From Bradysia coprophila (taxonomy: Eukaryota; Arthropoda; Insecta; Diptera; Sciaridae), in contig NW_023503293.1 of NCBI RefSeq assembly GCF_014529535.1, positions 7,766,729-7,830,728 on the forward strand: a stretch of DNA of 64,000 bases, given 5' to 3'. This document shows, piece after piece, positions 39,701 through 51,300 of this stretch. The stretch's first letter is position 1, and every line of letters begins with the position of its first letter. The notes under the pieces were generated by a model, which was not told where the DNA came from, searched no databases, and saw nothing but the letters and a program-made list of their open reading frames with translations. Position numbers and translations under genes: made by a program.

Positions 39701-42700
39701 AATTTCACTTCAAAGTCGCAGCGTTCCAGCAGCTTGCAGATGAGTAAGCCGGCACTCTGTTCGTTGCGGTTGGTATTGTTGTTGGACAAAAATATGGACG
39801 AATTGTCGCCGTATTGAGTGGAATTATTGGCTATGGAATGGTATTGTGCCATATCATTGGCCGGTTTGCCGTCTTGACACGAATCTTGCACGACGCCCAA
39901 CAGTAATTTGCTCATGTTGGTGAATTGGGTAACTTGACAGTTGTTGGCGGTGATTTTCAATTCAATTGCTAAACTCTTCAGAAGTCCAGTCATTTGGTTT
40001 AAGGCGTAACCGTTCTCGGTGCTCCTAAATGGCATAGCTGCAATGTGCCGGCAAAAGAAGTCGTTGCACGATCGAAGGAAACGCAAAACCACGTCCGACG
40101 TCTTTGAGTTGTAGCACAGCGAATGCAACAGGTGATAGGCATTCTGTATGAGTCGCGAATAAGTCGATGCCATGTCGAAACCAGACTTTCGATTCTGTAA
40201 CAAAAATGGGAAAATACTTTTAGGTTCAAGTGGTCCACGGACACCGAAAGTTTCCGAACGCACCTCAAGCGCTTCATCCAGAATCGTGACCAATGATTTG
40301 ATACAATTGCTTGGAAAATCTAAAACGCCCGGCTGCTGCAGTCTGGTCGCCCGGATATCCTTCGATATATCGAATCCGAACAGGTAATGAGCTATATTTG
40401 GCGCAGATTGCGGTAGACATTCTTCCAGCAAATTGATGATCGTATCCTTGAGCGTTAGGTGTACGTTGTCCCGATGATCTGGATCCGAATTGTCCACTAC
40501 GGTTATATCCGCCTCCAAACACTCAACGAAACCGTGACGAATCTCGTTCGCCAATTTGGTCGTGCGCGTAAATTCGCCGAGCAGCAGCGTACTCACGTTC
40601 GGTTGACGAGCAATGAACGTAAGAATTTTGACCGCTAAGAGGGCCTGGTGTGGCAGCCATGTGTTGTACGTGACGAATTTAGTGATGTTGAGCATGTTGT
40701 CGGGTTTTCCGCTGCGTGGATTCACGCCGAGTAGGAGCTTATTCGTTCCGGACATCAGGATGGAACAATTGGCAGCGAAATGAGCGTCGAAAAATAATGC
40801 TTGTGTGGCAAGTGCTTTTTCGATGATGCTGAGACAGTACAGTGTGCACTTTTCGAGTTTCGCTTTGCCGGGGAATGGAGCGTAGTTATCGAGACGAACG
40901 CATGCCTCGTCGATGATGTGTAGAATTAATCTGAAAGAGCGGTTGAGGGTAACAGTTTCGGCAATTTTTACGACTAAAGTCCTTACCTAAGCAGCTCTGA
41001 CTTGTCGTTGATGTTCATCTGCAGCAAAATATGAAAACCTGGCGGTGGATTTTCCTCTTTAACTATGCCATTGACTGGGAAATCAGCCGGATTCACTTCG
41101 TACATTTGAGCGTAAAATTCCAATATTTTGAGACACTTTTCGGCCACTTCCCATTTTTCGAGCTCGTTCTTGTAGTTTCTGGAATTCAAAATAAAAATTT
41201 GTTTTCTGTCCGCATGATCTGCCAAAGGTCGGCCTACCTGTTATAAAATCGTAGAAAAACCGTTTCCACCACAAACGTCAGGTATGGATCTAATCCTGGC
41301 TTTCTGGTCCCAGCTCCGAGATTTTTCGGTACAGCCGTAGTCGATATGGTGTACAGAAATTCCAGTAGGGCTTGCGTCAAAGGATACGTGCCATTACGAC
41401 TCTCAATTTGCTCGATTTCGCTTTCTATACCTCGAACAGCTAGGGCACATAAAATTCAATTTTTCATTTCGTTATTTGCAGTCACCTTCAATGGTCAATC
41501 TTACCGAACTCTGTCGTTGATGGTATCGTTGTTATGATTTGTTTGGCTTCTAAGTTAATCCATAATTGCATGGCGGTGTCTTTACTCTTTCCTAGTGCAG
41601 CCAGCGTGAGCAGAAGTTCCGTTTTCAGGGGAATAACAACCGAACAACCGATCAATCCCAAAAATATGGTCAACGGCTGCCAACTCGAATGTTCACACAG
41701 GGCGATGCGAGCCACTTCATCGTGTTTGGCAACAGCTCGAACAACTGCTAAAACTGCCTGCAGGCCGGCAATTTCTTGTGGACTAATGCTTCGATTCAGA
41801 ACTCGATATACCGTATCGGTTGTGGGATGTTGCTCCTGTCGCAACGTGAGATAGTAACGGTTTAGCGACTCGAAGAAATGGTCCCACGACAGCGTTGTAC
41901 TGCCCGACACACCGGGACCTTGTTTCAGTAAATTGAAAGTGTTTCTGGCCGACTGCTGGCAACTGGACAATCCGGCCAACATTTTGATGTACGGCACAAA
42001 GAGATTGGGCGGAAGCAATTCACCGGCCAATCGAATGAATTTGAACAGTGACACGGATCGGGTCGACGTTCGTTGGTAGTTGTTGGCTATTTCCATTGGT
42101 CCCCAGTACTCGAGATCAAGGTTGAGATTGAGTTGATCGCTGCTGTACAGTTTGCCGACAATTAGCAGCAGTGTTTCGAAGTTCATGCAAAGATTTGGTG
42201 GCGGATCGAGTCCTTGTTGAGCGTGTAGCTGGATTGTACGAGCTGTTTCGTCGGCTCTAGCCCGAAGATCGGTTACCTGTTACGAATGGGGAAAGGTTAC
42301 AGTGAGCGCTCATCATTCGAAAAAAAAGTAATCGAAGAACACAATGAACAGAGTGCAGTCCTTGGAGTTTAAAAGCTTTCCTGATTAAGCCACTACTAAC
42401 ACTGCTGAGCTACCATCAAGATTATAGTCAAAAAGAAGGGCCCAGAACCAATCTAGTACCATATTCAGAGAACAAGCACAAGAATTACATCCTTCTGAAT
42501 TATCGAAATGAAATTCGTGAAATTTACCAACTCAAATCTAGGACATAGGAGGCCGACTAAAACTAACTCGTTAGTCAAACAATGACATTTCATATTATCG
42601 AAACAGGACGTCGAAAATGTTGCAATCGTTTCCGATTGAAGCTCTATCCACGTCAAGACGACAACGATACAAGTTGCGACCTCGATCGCTTTCCAAATTA

Positions 42701-45009
42701 CGTGACCGGTCGCGTTTGAGATTGCGTCGTAGTTCGCATTCCCGATCGCGTTCGCAATCAAGACGTTTGCGGTTGAAGTGGCAAGATGTGAAATGGGGTC
42801 TGGTGCCTCGCTATTCATCCGAGATGAACATTTGCTGGAAATGTGAGAGATTTGACAATGAATCCGGCCCGGTCCACCATCATTGAGTGGACACATTTTA
42901 ATTTAGAATTTTCAGAGGCTTGACACTGATCCAACTCTTTCACATCGCTCCACAGATTCGATATTAACAATAATGGGAATTGTCACGGTACTGCACTTCC
43001 TGACCACCTATTGCGTCCACACAATTCTGAAAAGCCACATTTTTGGCAATGTGTGCTTTCTCAGTCCCAAAGGTTAATTTCCCACCCCCGAAACCATTTC
43101 CACGTCCAATCTAACAATTTGCTCGGATTGCAGTAGGACGACCAGACACCGTATGTGACTATCTACTCATTTCACCCCTTATCACGGCCGCTGTGTCCAT
43201 ATTTTGGATCCAATTGTTCTACATTTGTGGACGTGGTGGCTATACGTTTCGAAATCATTTCATTAACGAGCAACCGTGGCGTATTGTACTACCGTCTGTG
43301 GTGTGCTTTGCAGCGATCGTTATCACTCAGTGCCTGTACATCTTCGTGCTGCATAAGCATACGACTTTATATTGTAACGACGTTGAAGCTGAGTTTCCCG
43401 AACATAGAGGTAAAAGCTGCGAGTTTCTGATCGGTACCACTAGCAAGACACCGGTTGTATGGCATTACCGAACGCTGTACTACAGCGCGATAACAACGTG
43501 CCTACTATGGCTGACTGCGACAACGATAATGGTCGTGCGCGTTTTACGTGCACCAGACTTTAAAGTTGTCATTGACAAGCAGTCGAAAGTTAAAGTACCG
43601 TTGGATGTGAAGAGCAACAACAACAATAAGAATGCATTGGACCGATCGGTTCGTTTCAAGCGAATGTCAATTTGAATTACCTTTGAGTGCATCAGCTCAA
43701 TGAAATCGGTTAGCAGAACATGTAGTCGTCGGAAGTAGAATTCGGTTCTGGAAATGGATTTTCAAAATAATAAATTAAATCAACGAAAATGGGACGACAG
43801 CCAACTCACTTGTACAGACTTTCATTCTCCAGCAGCACATGATAGATGAAATCGAACAATTTCCCTTGAATAGCTGACTCGACGAGCGCTTCGTCCTGGT
43901 CAATAATACTCATGACATTCTGTTGGAGTGATTGCGGTGCTTGCCGGAATGTTGCCATTGCCAGTCCAAATGCATATAATGCAATCGATCGCAATTCCTC
44001 GCATTCCCAGTTCGAATACAGTGCATCCAGAACACCCTGTGCGAATCCACTTTCACTAACGATCGGCAATCGCTTAACGGCCTCTTCGCCATCCTCACGT
44101 CGTTGAAACACACTCAGATCGAATGCATATAACAGAGCCATTAAAGCGGCCAATGTGACGTCATCGATACCACCTCTGGCATCGTTCGGCTTATATTTGG
44201 CCAGGTAGTTGATCAATTTGATGGTGGTGTCTTTCTTCAATCCACATTGGGCCGACCAACAGAACAGCGTCGAGGCCAATTGCAGACGAATTTCCTCGAA
44301 TAAACTGATCACTTGACGATGGTGTTTCGGCGAACCGAGCGCCCGATTTTCGCTCAATATTTCCATTTCTTTGGTGATATCCAAAGTGTCCAGTAAATCG
44401 ACGATGCGATTCAGTAGTCCGTCGGCCACCAATGAATCCGTATAACTTGTGACCAGTCTCGTCACTTCCGATGACAGCTCAACGCACCACGAAATTCCTT
44501 CGCGTGCCTGACACAATTCCTTCAGTGACGACACCAGAATCTTTCGGCCATCGTAGTAGAGCAGTATTGCGACCAATCCGCGCGGCAATCCGGGATGATG
44601 GGGAATTTGCTGTTGAGCCGTGCACAGTAATTCCAGTGCCATGAATTCGTTCAAATTGTACATGTCCGAGATGATGAAACTTTCGTCCACCAAATCTTTG
44701 GACAGTATCGTGTGACCAATACCGGGAATATTGACTCCATCCTTGCTGCCTTGTCTAATTTCTTCGCGGCTTTTTGCATTTTTTGGCTGTGCAAGCGAAT
44801 TGGGATTTTGATTTTAGTTAGAACAATAATTGGCCGTGACATATTGCTCGACTCACCGAGTTCTTCAGTAGATTGATGAAGTTTTGTTTGAACTTTCGTA
44901 ACGTCAACTCAAGAGTGGAAATTTCTGTTGCTTTGCCGCTTAAAAACGAATCGACCACCTTGTTCAGATGTTTGCATGGGGTCCATAGGTCATCGGGCGT
45001 TCCTGTCAT
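36703..45009 (-). CDS. Nup205: Nuclear pore complex protein Nup205, complete
   Basis: This is an inner-ring scaffold nucleoporin (Nup192/Nup205 family). I assembled 14 coding exons, 5' to 3' on the minus strand: 45009-44857, 44786-43810, 43747-43681, 42276-41505, 41439-41238, 41178-40987, 40930-40264, 40194-39207, 39142-38878, 38813-37920, 37847-37686, 37610-37450, 37381-37086 and 36783-36703. They total 5877 nt, or 1958 residues; vertebrate NUP205 is about 2010. Landmarks collinear with vertebrate NUP205 include DLWTPCKHL near the start, GLPRGLVAILLYYDGR, ALCEHSSWQP, NLGAGTRKPGLDPYL, YAPFPGKAKLEK, ALYVYESKMA and the C-terminal EALLRRIKR. Every junction keeps phase. The last exon (26 residues plus stop) is too short to notice by ORF length; a cag/gtcagt donor at 37085 leads to it. 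The start is the first ATG of the Nup205-like frame. An intron hosts a gene on the other strand. Confidence 0.95.
42617..43675 (+). CDS. TMEM179-like four-pass membrane protein nested in Nup205 intron
   Basis: Exons 42956-43072 and 43134-43675 are well supported, with donor aaag/gttaat and acceptor ttgcag/taggac. They encode four hydrophobic segments: ILTIMGIVTVLHFLTTYCV, a second ending SIFWIQLFYICG, a third ending VCFAAIVITQCLYIFVL, and a fourth around CLLWLTATTIMVV. A polar cytoplasmic tail follows. Segment spacing and the cysteines before TM2, after TM3 and in SCEF resemble TMEM179 proteins, whose function is little known. A possible first exon 42617-42842 (donor gtgaga, phase fits) would add an Arg/Ser-rich N-terminus and give 294 residues; otherwise translation may begin at the ATG at 42973. 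The gene lies entirely within the Nup205 intron 42277-43680 on the opposite strand. Its stop ends 5 bp before a Nup205 exon. TMEM179 identity is by remembered family pattern, not a search. Confidence 0.68.
43769..43774 (+). terminator. Poly(A) signal of the nested TMEM179-like gene
   Basis: AATAAA lies about 95 bp after the stop codon of the nested gene. It is the first such hexamer downstream and sits in the next Nup205 intron. If used, the 3' UTR covers the Nup205 exon 43681-43747 in antisense. Confidence 0.5.
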
Positions 45010-46424
45010 AATAAACAACGAAAGGACACTGTAGTTTGATGGAATTACACAATTTTAGAATTTTATGTCGGTGGTAAACATAACCAAAACAGTGAACACT
45101 ATACAAGACTCGAAATTCCTCCGGTTACTTTTGGACATTTTCGGTTCAATTTACCTTCAGACATCGTCTCGTTTTTGTTCGAATTTACTGCACAGTATAC
45201 CGACCCGGTGAATGATGATTCTTTTACGAATTTTTGCCAATTCTTGTTTATTGAATCACTAAGCGGCAAAAAAAAACGTTTCGATTTATCTTCAGTATTA
45301 GAATAATGCTGTTTGGAGCGGCCGGTTGTCACTTGTTCGTTCCCTCCTGCCACATTGCATTTCGTGTGGTCTTCCGATAGAGAGCGTGCCAAGAGTGTCG
45401 CAAAACCATATGAAAGTACAGTTCACTTTTTGAAAAAATGTGGGAAAATACCGGACAAAGTAGGAACATTTCGTGATTACGTGCAGTGTCCTGTGAATGA
45501 ACAAACCAGGTATGGTCTGTCCATACAAGCCGGAGAAAATAGCGATTTCATTCAAACAAACTCACCTTTCAATGAAAATTATTGAGAGGTGAGTTTCTTT
45601 ATATGAAATCGCTTTTTCCTCCTCTCCATACAAAGTTTGACATTAGACCATACCTATACTTTCATTAGTGTCCCGTGCTTATTAAAGCAGAAACTGATCC
45701 TATTTGTGGAGATTTGTTTAGAGCTACATTCGTTTTATGACATTTTATTAATGAATTATTAATTTCAGGTGACCCTCTCTCTTGAGAATGCAGAATATTA
45801 TGTCAAATGGAGTTCTGAGGTCTCTACTTTTCCAATCAAAAATGTTTAGAATAACATGTGTTATTACCAATATCATTAGCAATATATACAGGCTGGTAGT
45901 ATGAAACATCCATACAGTGCTAATTCATCAAAATATTCCATCAGTTTTGAAATCTTTTAATTAAAATCTACTTTTCTCATTTCTCATCACAGCGAGAAGT
46001 CCAAAGACCAGTTAATTATAGTTTGCCTTGCAGGACTTGTCATAGCATTTTTCGATACATTATTTTGACCAATATTATCTCCTAGAGAAAGAGTATTGTT
46101 TTGGCACATTAAAGTGCAAGTTAAAATAAGTGATCATCAATCTGTAACGAATGGGAAATATGGGAAATAGAGAGAAATCAGAGATGTTAATTATTAGTAA
46201 ATTCGATTCTCTCTTTTGCTAAAAATCTTTAACATTCGTTAAGAAAATAACTATTCCATGCCTTGGGCATAAATTTCAGAATTTTTCTCCTAATTTAGGT
46301 CCTCAGCACCGCCACTTAAATGCAAGGCTGAAATTTAGGTCACGCAGACACATATACGGTTAAGAGCTCGTTCATAAAGTTTATCGCGCGTGTGAATGGT
46401 CCATATGGTCCACATGCGGTACAT
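45010..46424. other. Nup205 5' flank
   Basis: Presumed promoter and 5' UTR of Nup205. Overlapping frames at 45099-45392 (-) and 45313-45585 (+) are open but match nothing I know. A small hairpin (45505-45660) pairs cgatttcat..aaactcacct with aggtgagtttc..atgaaatcg. Confidence 0.4.
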
Positions 46425-46626
46425 CACGGCAGAGTAAAATAAACCAGGCAGGAGCGGTTCATTTTCGAAACGTCAAATAAGGGACCTAATACACTGGATG
46501 AAAATGAACTCAAATGAACACTGACATAAATTGAAAAATTTTGTTCGCAAAAAATATAGGGCTACTAGATTATTCTGGTCCCTAGTCAAATCAGCGCTCC
46601 TGCCTGGTTAACTTTACTCTATCGTG
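46425..46626. mobile_element. 202-bp MITE with 7-bp TSD, copy 2
   Basis: Same family and length as 10849-11050, opposite orientation. Ends CACGGCAGAGTAAAATAAAC and the inverse of TAACTTTACTCTATCGTG. The perfect flanking duplication is GGTACAT (46418-46424, 46627-46633). Confidence 0.92.
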
Positions 46627-46875
46627 GGTACATACTTCATTAATGATGCCTTTTTGAGTGCATCATTCGGTTCGCTTAGACTTTCAGTGTTTGAGAAACG
46701 AAAGGCAAGTATTTTACAATGACTGAACAAGAAATCAGAATAGGCACATATTCTTGGAAGTGGTGTCAATTCATTCGTTAGAATAGAAATTCTAGATATC
46801 CATAGAGTTAATCTCGAGACGGGACATATTGACGCTGTTGCTAATAGGCATATAAAAATTAGATGGACACAGCAG

Positions 46876-46970
46876 GTCCTATTTTTGTGAAATTGATTCT
46901 TGAAAATTCTCTAAAAATAAATGAAAATTAAGAATTTCGAGAAATTTGCAAGAATTTAAATCCTCGGCTA
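46876..46970. repeat. GTCCTATTTT-type repeat fragment
   Basis: Starts caggtcctatttttgtgaaat, as in 28145-28270, followed by aagaatttcgaga words. The right end is lost. Confidence 0.4.
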
Positions 46971-47337
46971 CTCGACCGTACAGTGAATGTTGTGTTTTTT
47001 TGACAATATATCCCATAAAGTTTGACCGAATTTCATGATTTTTTTTTGTTTGAAAGTTATATTTTCAGACGATTGTCATCTGTTATCGACAACTACAGCA
47101 ATAATGAACGACAATAGTGAAATTGTCTGTGACATGTTAACGAATGTAAAGCGTCAGTACTATTTCCGGTCTTCTTATTATTTGTTATCTGACAACCGAC
47201 AGCTTACAGTAAACATTGCAATTCGAAAATTTTGTAGTTGGTAGCTGATAAAAATGTGGTAGAGATGTTAACTGTTTTAGAGCTCCACACCGACTGATGA
47301 GATTATTTAGGCTGCCTGCCTATTTATTATTCGATAA

Positions 47338-47405
47338 TTTAGTAGTTGACTACCAAACTGGTAGTTGAGTACTAAATTAGTAGTTGAATACTAAGTTGGT
47401 AGTTG
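47338..47405. repeat. Short tandem of about 20-bp units
   Basis: gtagttga(c/a/g)tac(c/t)aaa is repeated four times with small changes. Confidence 0.6.
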
Positions 47406-47660
47406 ACTACGAAAATGATAGAAAGTCGAAGATATCGACTGAAGAAACATTCTTCCTGTTTGCCTATTTATAACTCACGTATTTGGAAGTTGGTAGCTCC
47501 AGAATTGAAAAATTGAGAAAAAGAAAAAATGCCTCACTAGGCTTATAGCCGGTCTATTTTTGCTGTTTTATTTGAGAGGTACTTCGTACGGGCTTTCACA
47601 ATTGCGATATGTGCAATTTTCAAGCTTAATATGAATACTTTCATTAAAATTGCACATGAA

Positions 47661-48042
47661 TAGGCATGGGCAATAATGATAATGATTATCGATAATTATC
47701 AATTATCGATAATCGATAATTATCGACTTTATCGAAAATTATCAAAAAAATATCGATAATCGATAATTATAGATATTTTGAAAATTATCAAGATATCGAT
47801 AATTCGATATATCGATATTTCGGTCCGAAAATCCGATATTTATTGATATATTCCGATATATCGGTATACTATCATGAATTTTCAGATAAATATCAAAATA
47901 TCGATATTTTGATAATTATTGAATTTCGTTATTTTGATAATTATCGATAATTATCAAATTATCGATAATGATATGATTAATCGATTATCGATAATTTCTT
48001 TCGATTGATATTATCGAAAATTTTGAACGCCTCCCATCCCTA
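47661..48042. mobile_element. hAT-type MITE built of TATCGATAAT repeats
   Basis: Ends TAGGCATGGG and the inverse TAGGGATGGG. The flanking 8-bp duplication is perfect, CACATGAA (47653-47660 and 48043-48050). The interior is nearly all atcgataatt(a)tcgat words that are self-complementary. 382 bp, no coding. Terminus and architecture parallel 4434-4792. Confidence 0.9.
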
Positions 48043-48142
48043 CACATGAAGCACTTAAGCTAGCAATAATGTCAAGTACGCAATAGGGTTATGGAAGCAT
48101 TAAGGTAACGGAAAAAATCCTAATAAATAGTCAATGAGACAT

Positions 48143-48280
48143 GTTACGTGCTGTAAAAGGAAGCATAAACTCCTTTTGATCCATTTTGTACATGGAAACG
48201 TAACGTTCTATGTTCTATGTTGGAAAGGAAAGCACAAGCTCCTTATGATCCATTTTGTGAAAGGAAACATAAGCTCCTTC
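48143..48280. repeat. Degenerate tandem repeat
   Basis: ggaagcataaactccttttgatccattttgt recurs as ggaaagcacaagctccttatgatccattttgt and then as a partial ggaaacataagctcctt, with a period of about 73 then 35 bp. Confidence 0.55.
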
Positions 48281-48349
48281 TTTTTAAATAATGATATTTC
48301 CGATACTCGTGAATATTTATATAGAGTAACACCAGTAACACCTAGGTGA

Positions 48350-51300
48350 ATAGATTTTGTATTCAATTTGCATTCGTGTGCGAATTGTCTCACACAATTC
48401 GCACTCACTTCGTACAAATAGGACATGGCACTCAGACATGTTTAAGAACGACAGTGTAACTCTGTAGAGCTCAATTATTTCAACGCTGGAAACGTTCATC
48501 ATAATTCAAAATGAATAAATTTAAATTTTTTTCATTTTTATTTTTAAGTAATATTTTATAATCTAAATGTAACATTTTGTTTTCTTTTTTATGTCCAATG
48601 TATTCATTTTATAATGATAAAAAAATCAGTGTATTGGTTTTATTATGATTCATTTTTGAATCGAAAAATACATTTTTTTTTCCATTTTTGTTTTATTATT
48701 GAAATAAAAATTGAGAAGATAAAAGAAAAATTTCCTTTACAATTATTTTCACATTAAATTTTAACTATTAAATTTTTGTTTGCTGTCCATTTTTCTTTTT
48801 TAATTATATTATTGTTGTTGTTGGTTGGTTGGTTGTGTGATTCTAATCTTAGGTGTTTTTAAATACTTTATACAAAGCCACTGATTTTATATTTTAATTT
48901 TTTTTTAATTTACTTTTTCACTATGACTTTTTTGTTTTCTAGGTGTATTTTGGTAGATATTGACGTTTCTTTTTTCCATCTTGTTGCTGATGCACTTTTA
49001 TTGACTTTATTTTTATTTATTAGGCATGATGCATATTATAATTTAAAAACATTTTCTTTCAAATGGTGGTATAATTGTATAAACTTTGCTGACCATAAAT
49101 ACATAATTTTATTAAAAAACGACTATCAAGCATCTATTTATTGTAATCTAAAAAAAAACCAACAAATTGGAATTGTATTAAGAAAAAAACGGAAAAAAAA
49201 TGAAAAAAGTCAATACGCGAAAATAATACTCTATTGGTAAATAAATGGTGCATTACTGATGTGCATGGTATAACTTGTCATTTTTTTAACAAGTGGGACT
49301 TTTAAAGAACGAGCCATCGGCGAGTGTCGTAGTCACATATAAGTAAAAGCAATATATTGTGCTAGCAATTACGTATTTTATTGCTTAATCCAAGCAACGC
49401 AAAAATAAAATCTATTGTCTCGGCACCATACAAAATTTGATTATTTTTCCGCGAATCTTCGTTCTGCCTGTGATACTATTCGATAAAAGTTTCACGGGCA
49501 ATAAGAAATTTAAAATTTATTCTCATGTCATCCATTGTCGATTACACACTTTCGGCGTCTTCACATTTAGGCGTAAATGCATTTTGTTACAAAATAAAAC
49601 AGTTAACTGAATCGTTAACTGTACCGAATGTAGCGTCCAGATTGATATCTATGAAAAATGGATCTTGTTTGAATTGAATTGATGAGTATACACGAAGCCA
49701 GCGGCTCGAGCTACAAAAGTCACACACACACACACACACACTTCGAAAGAAAAATATCTTACGCTGCGTGCAGCACACACACTCGTGAAAACAATTCACA
49801 TAGTGAGAGCTTTCATATATGTCACCATAGAAGTTATGGATTATTCATTCAACACTTTGTCACACTAACTTTTGACTGCTCAACTCTAACATGCGTATTA
49901 TAATCGCGAGTGTATAATAGTTGTATTATTTCAACTTCATATTATTCGATCTAACGACATTATCTACTACTCATCTCGATGTATTTTGTTAATGCTTAGT
50001 TTCCTCTTACCAAAAAAGTACCCCGTGTGAGAGACAAAATTGAATTTTTTTAATTTTTTCTTTGTTTATTCTGCTCTCTTACGGCTCTCTCACGGAGTAC
50101 TTTTTGTTGAGTGGATTGGACACTTAAGTTAAAATACTAACGTCGTGTGAGTCTAAAAATTGGTTATAACACAAGTATTGAAATGTAATTCATCATGCGA
50201 GATAATCCTATACGACAGAGGGTATATTATCGCACTAGATAACGATTGTTAACCGGAGACGAAGCCGAGAGAGTCCAATTATATTTCCTCTAGAAAATAT
50301 TGGTTTGTTGTTGTGAGTATATAATGGCCTACAACGGGACAAGGATACAAACTAATTACCGAAAAACTTTGCTGGCAAGGAAATTTTGGTGTCCCAAATT
50401 AAATTTCCTCAGTTTCAAAGTATTTCAAAACTCTAAATTTTTGACAATGTGGTAAACGTTACAGGCTGCCAAAACTTTACCTTCCCCTGAGGATGACACT
50501 AGCGGCAAAAATACAACTATCAAAAGTTTGAAAAACGTGTACTCTGTTCTTTGCCCAGATTCAAGAGACATTTACCGATAAGGACCAATCATGTTTTTAG
50601 CAAGAGAAGACTTACTGGCATGCAGAAATTACTTACTTCTTGGAACTATATATTTGCCTAAAATTGGTATCTCCGAAATTGTCTCCTATCGAGAGATCGA
50701 CCACTCTACTACCAAGAAAAATCTCCATTGCCCTTCGAGACAGGTGGCAGGTCGTCGCGATGGAATTTCTTCAACACATAGGGGCCTTTCAGTTCCATAT
50801 CTCTTTTGAAATGTCAGTCTACCGCAAGCTATGAACTCCTGTGAGTAATAAATGTTCATGTTGTTCACTCATGTCAACACAACATTGGACAATGCAAACA
50901 ATGGAATAACAGGCTAATCATGAGTCTGTAACGAGTCGCGACTTTGAAACTATTTTCGTCCAAATGTATTGCATTACGTAACCTCACCTATTCATTGAGT
51001 GCTCCAGTTCATGTAACACAATTGTAGTCCACAGCCTCAAACTGTGCAAACTGTTCTAACTAGAACACTCTGTTAGAAAATGTATTTTTCGAATGTAATC
51101 TCCGCCCAGAATGCACAGAAACATTTTTAATTTTCGTATCGTAGTAACGCAACTAATATTTTCATCCGTCTGTATACCGCCTTGGTGTCAGGCTAAATTT
51201 CTGATTGTGTACAATTTCTGTTGGTATACAAGAGATTAATCAATTTTGTGTTATGTAGCCATTTTTAGTTACTGTTTTACTATCCACACAAACACGAAAA

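Noticed and set aside
45099..45392. 97-codon minus-strand frame upstream of Nup205
   Set aside because: Overlaps an equally long plus-strand frame. More likely Nup205 5' UTR or promoter; no homology seen.
47035..47244. Word ctgttatcgacaactacagc shared with 19025
   Set aside because: Only a short shared segment, too little to define an element.
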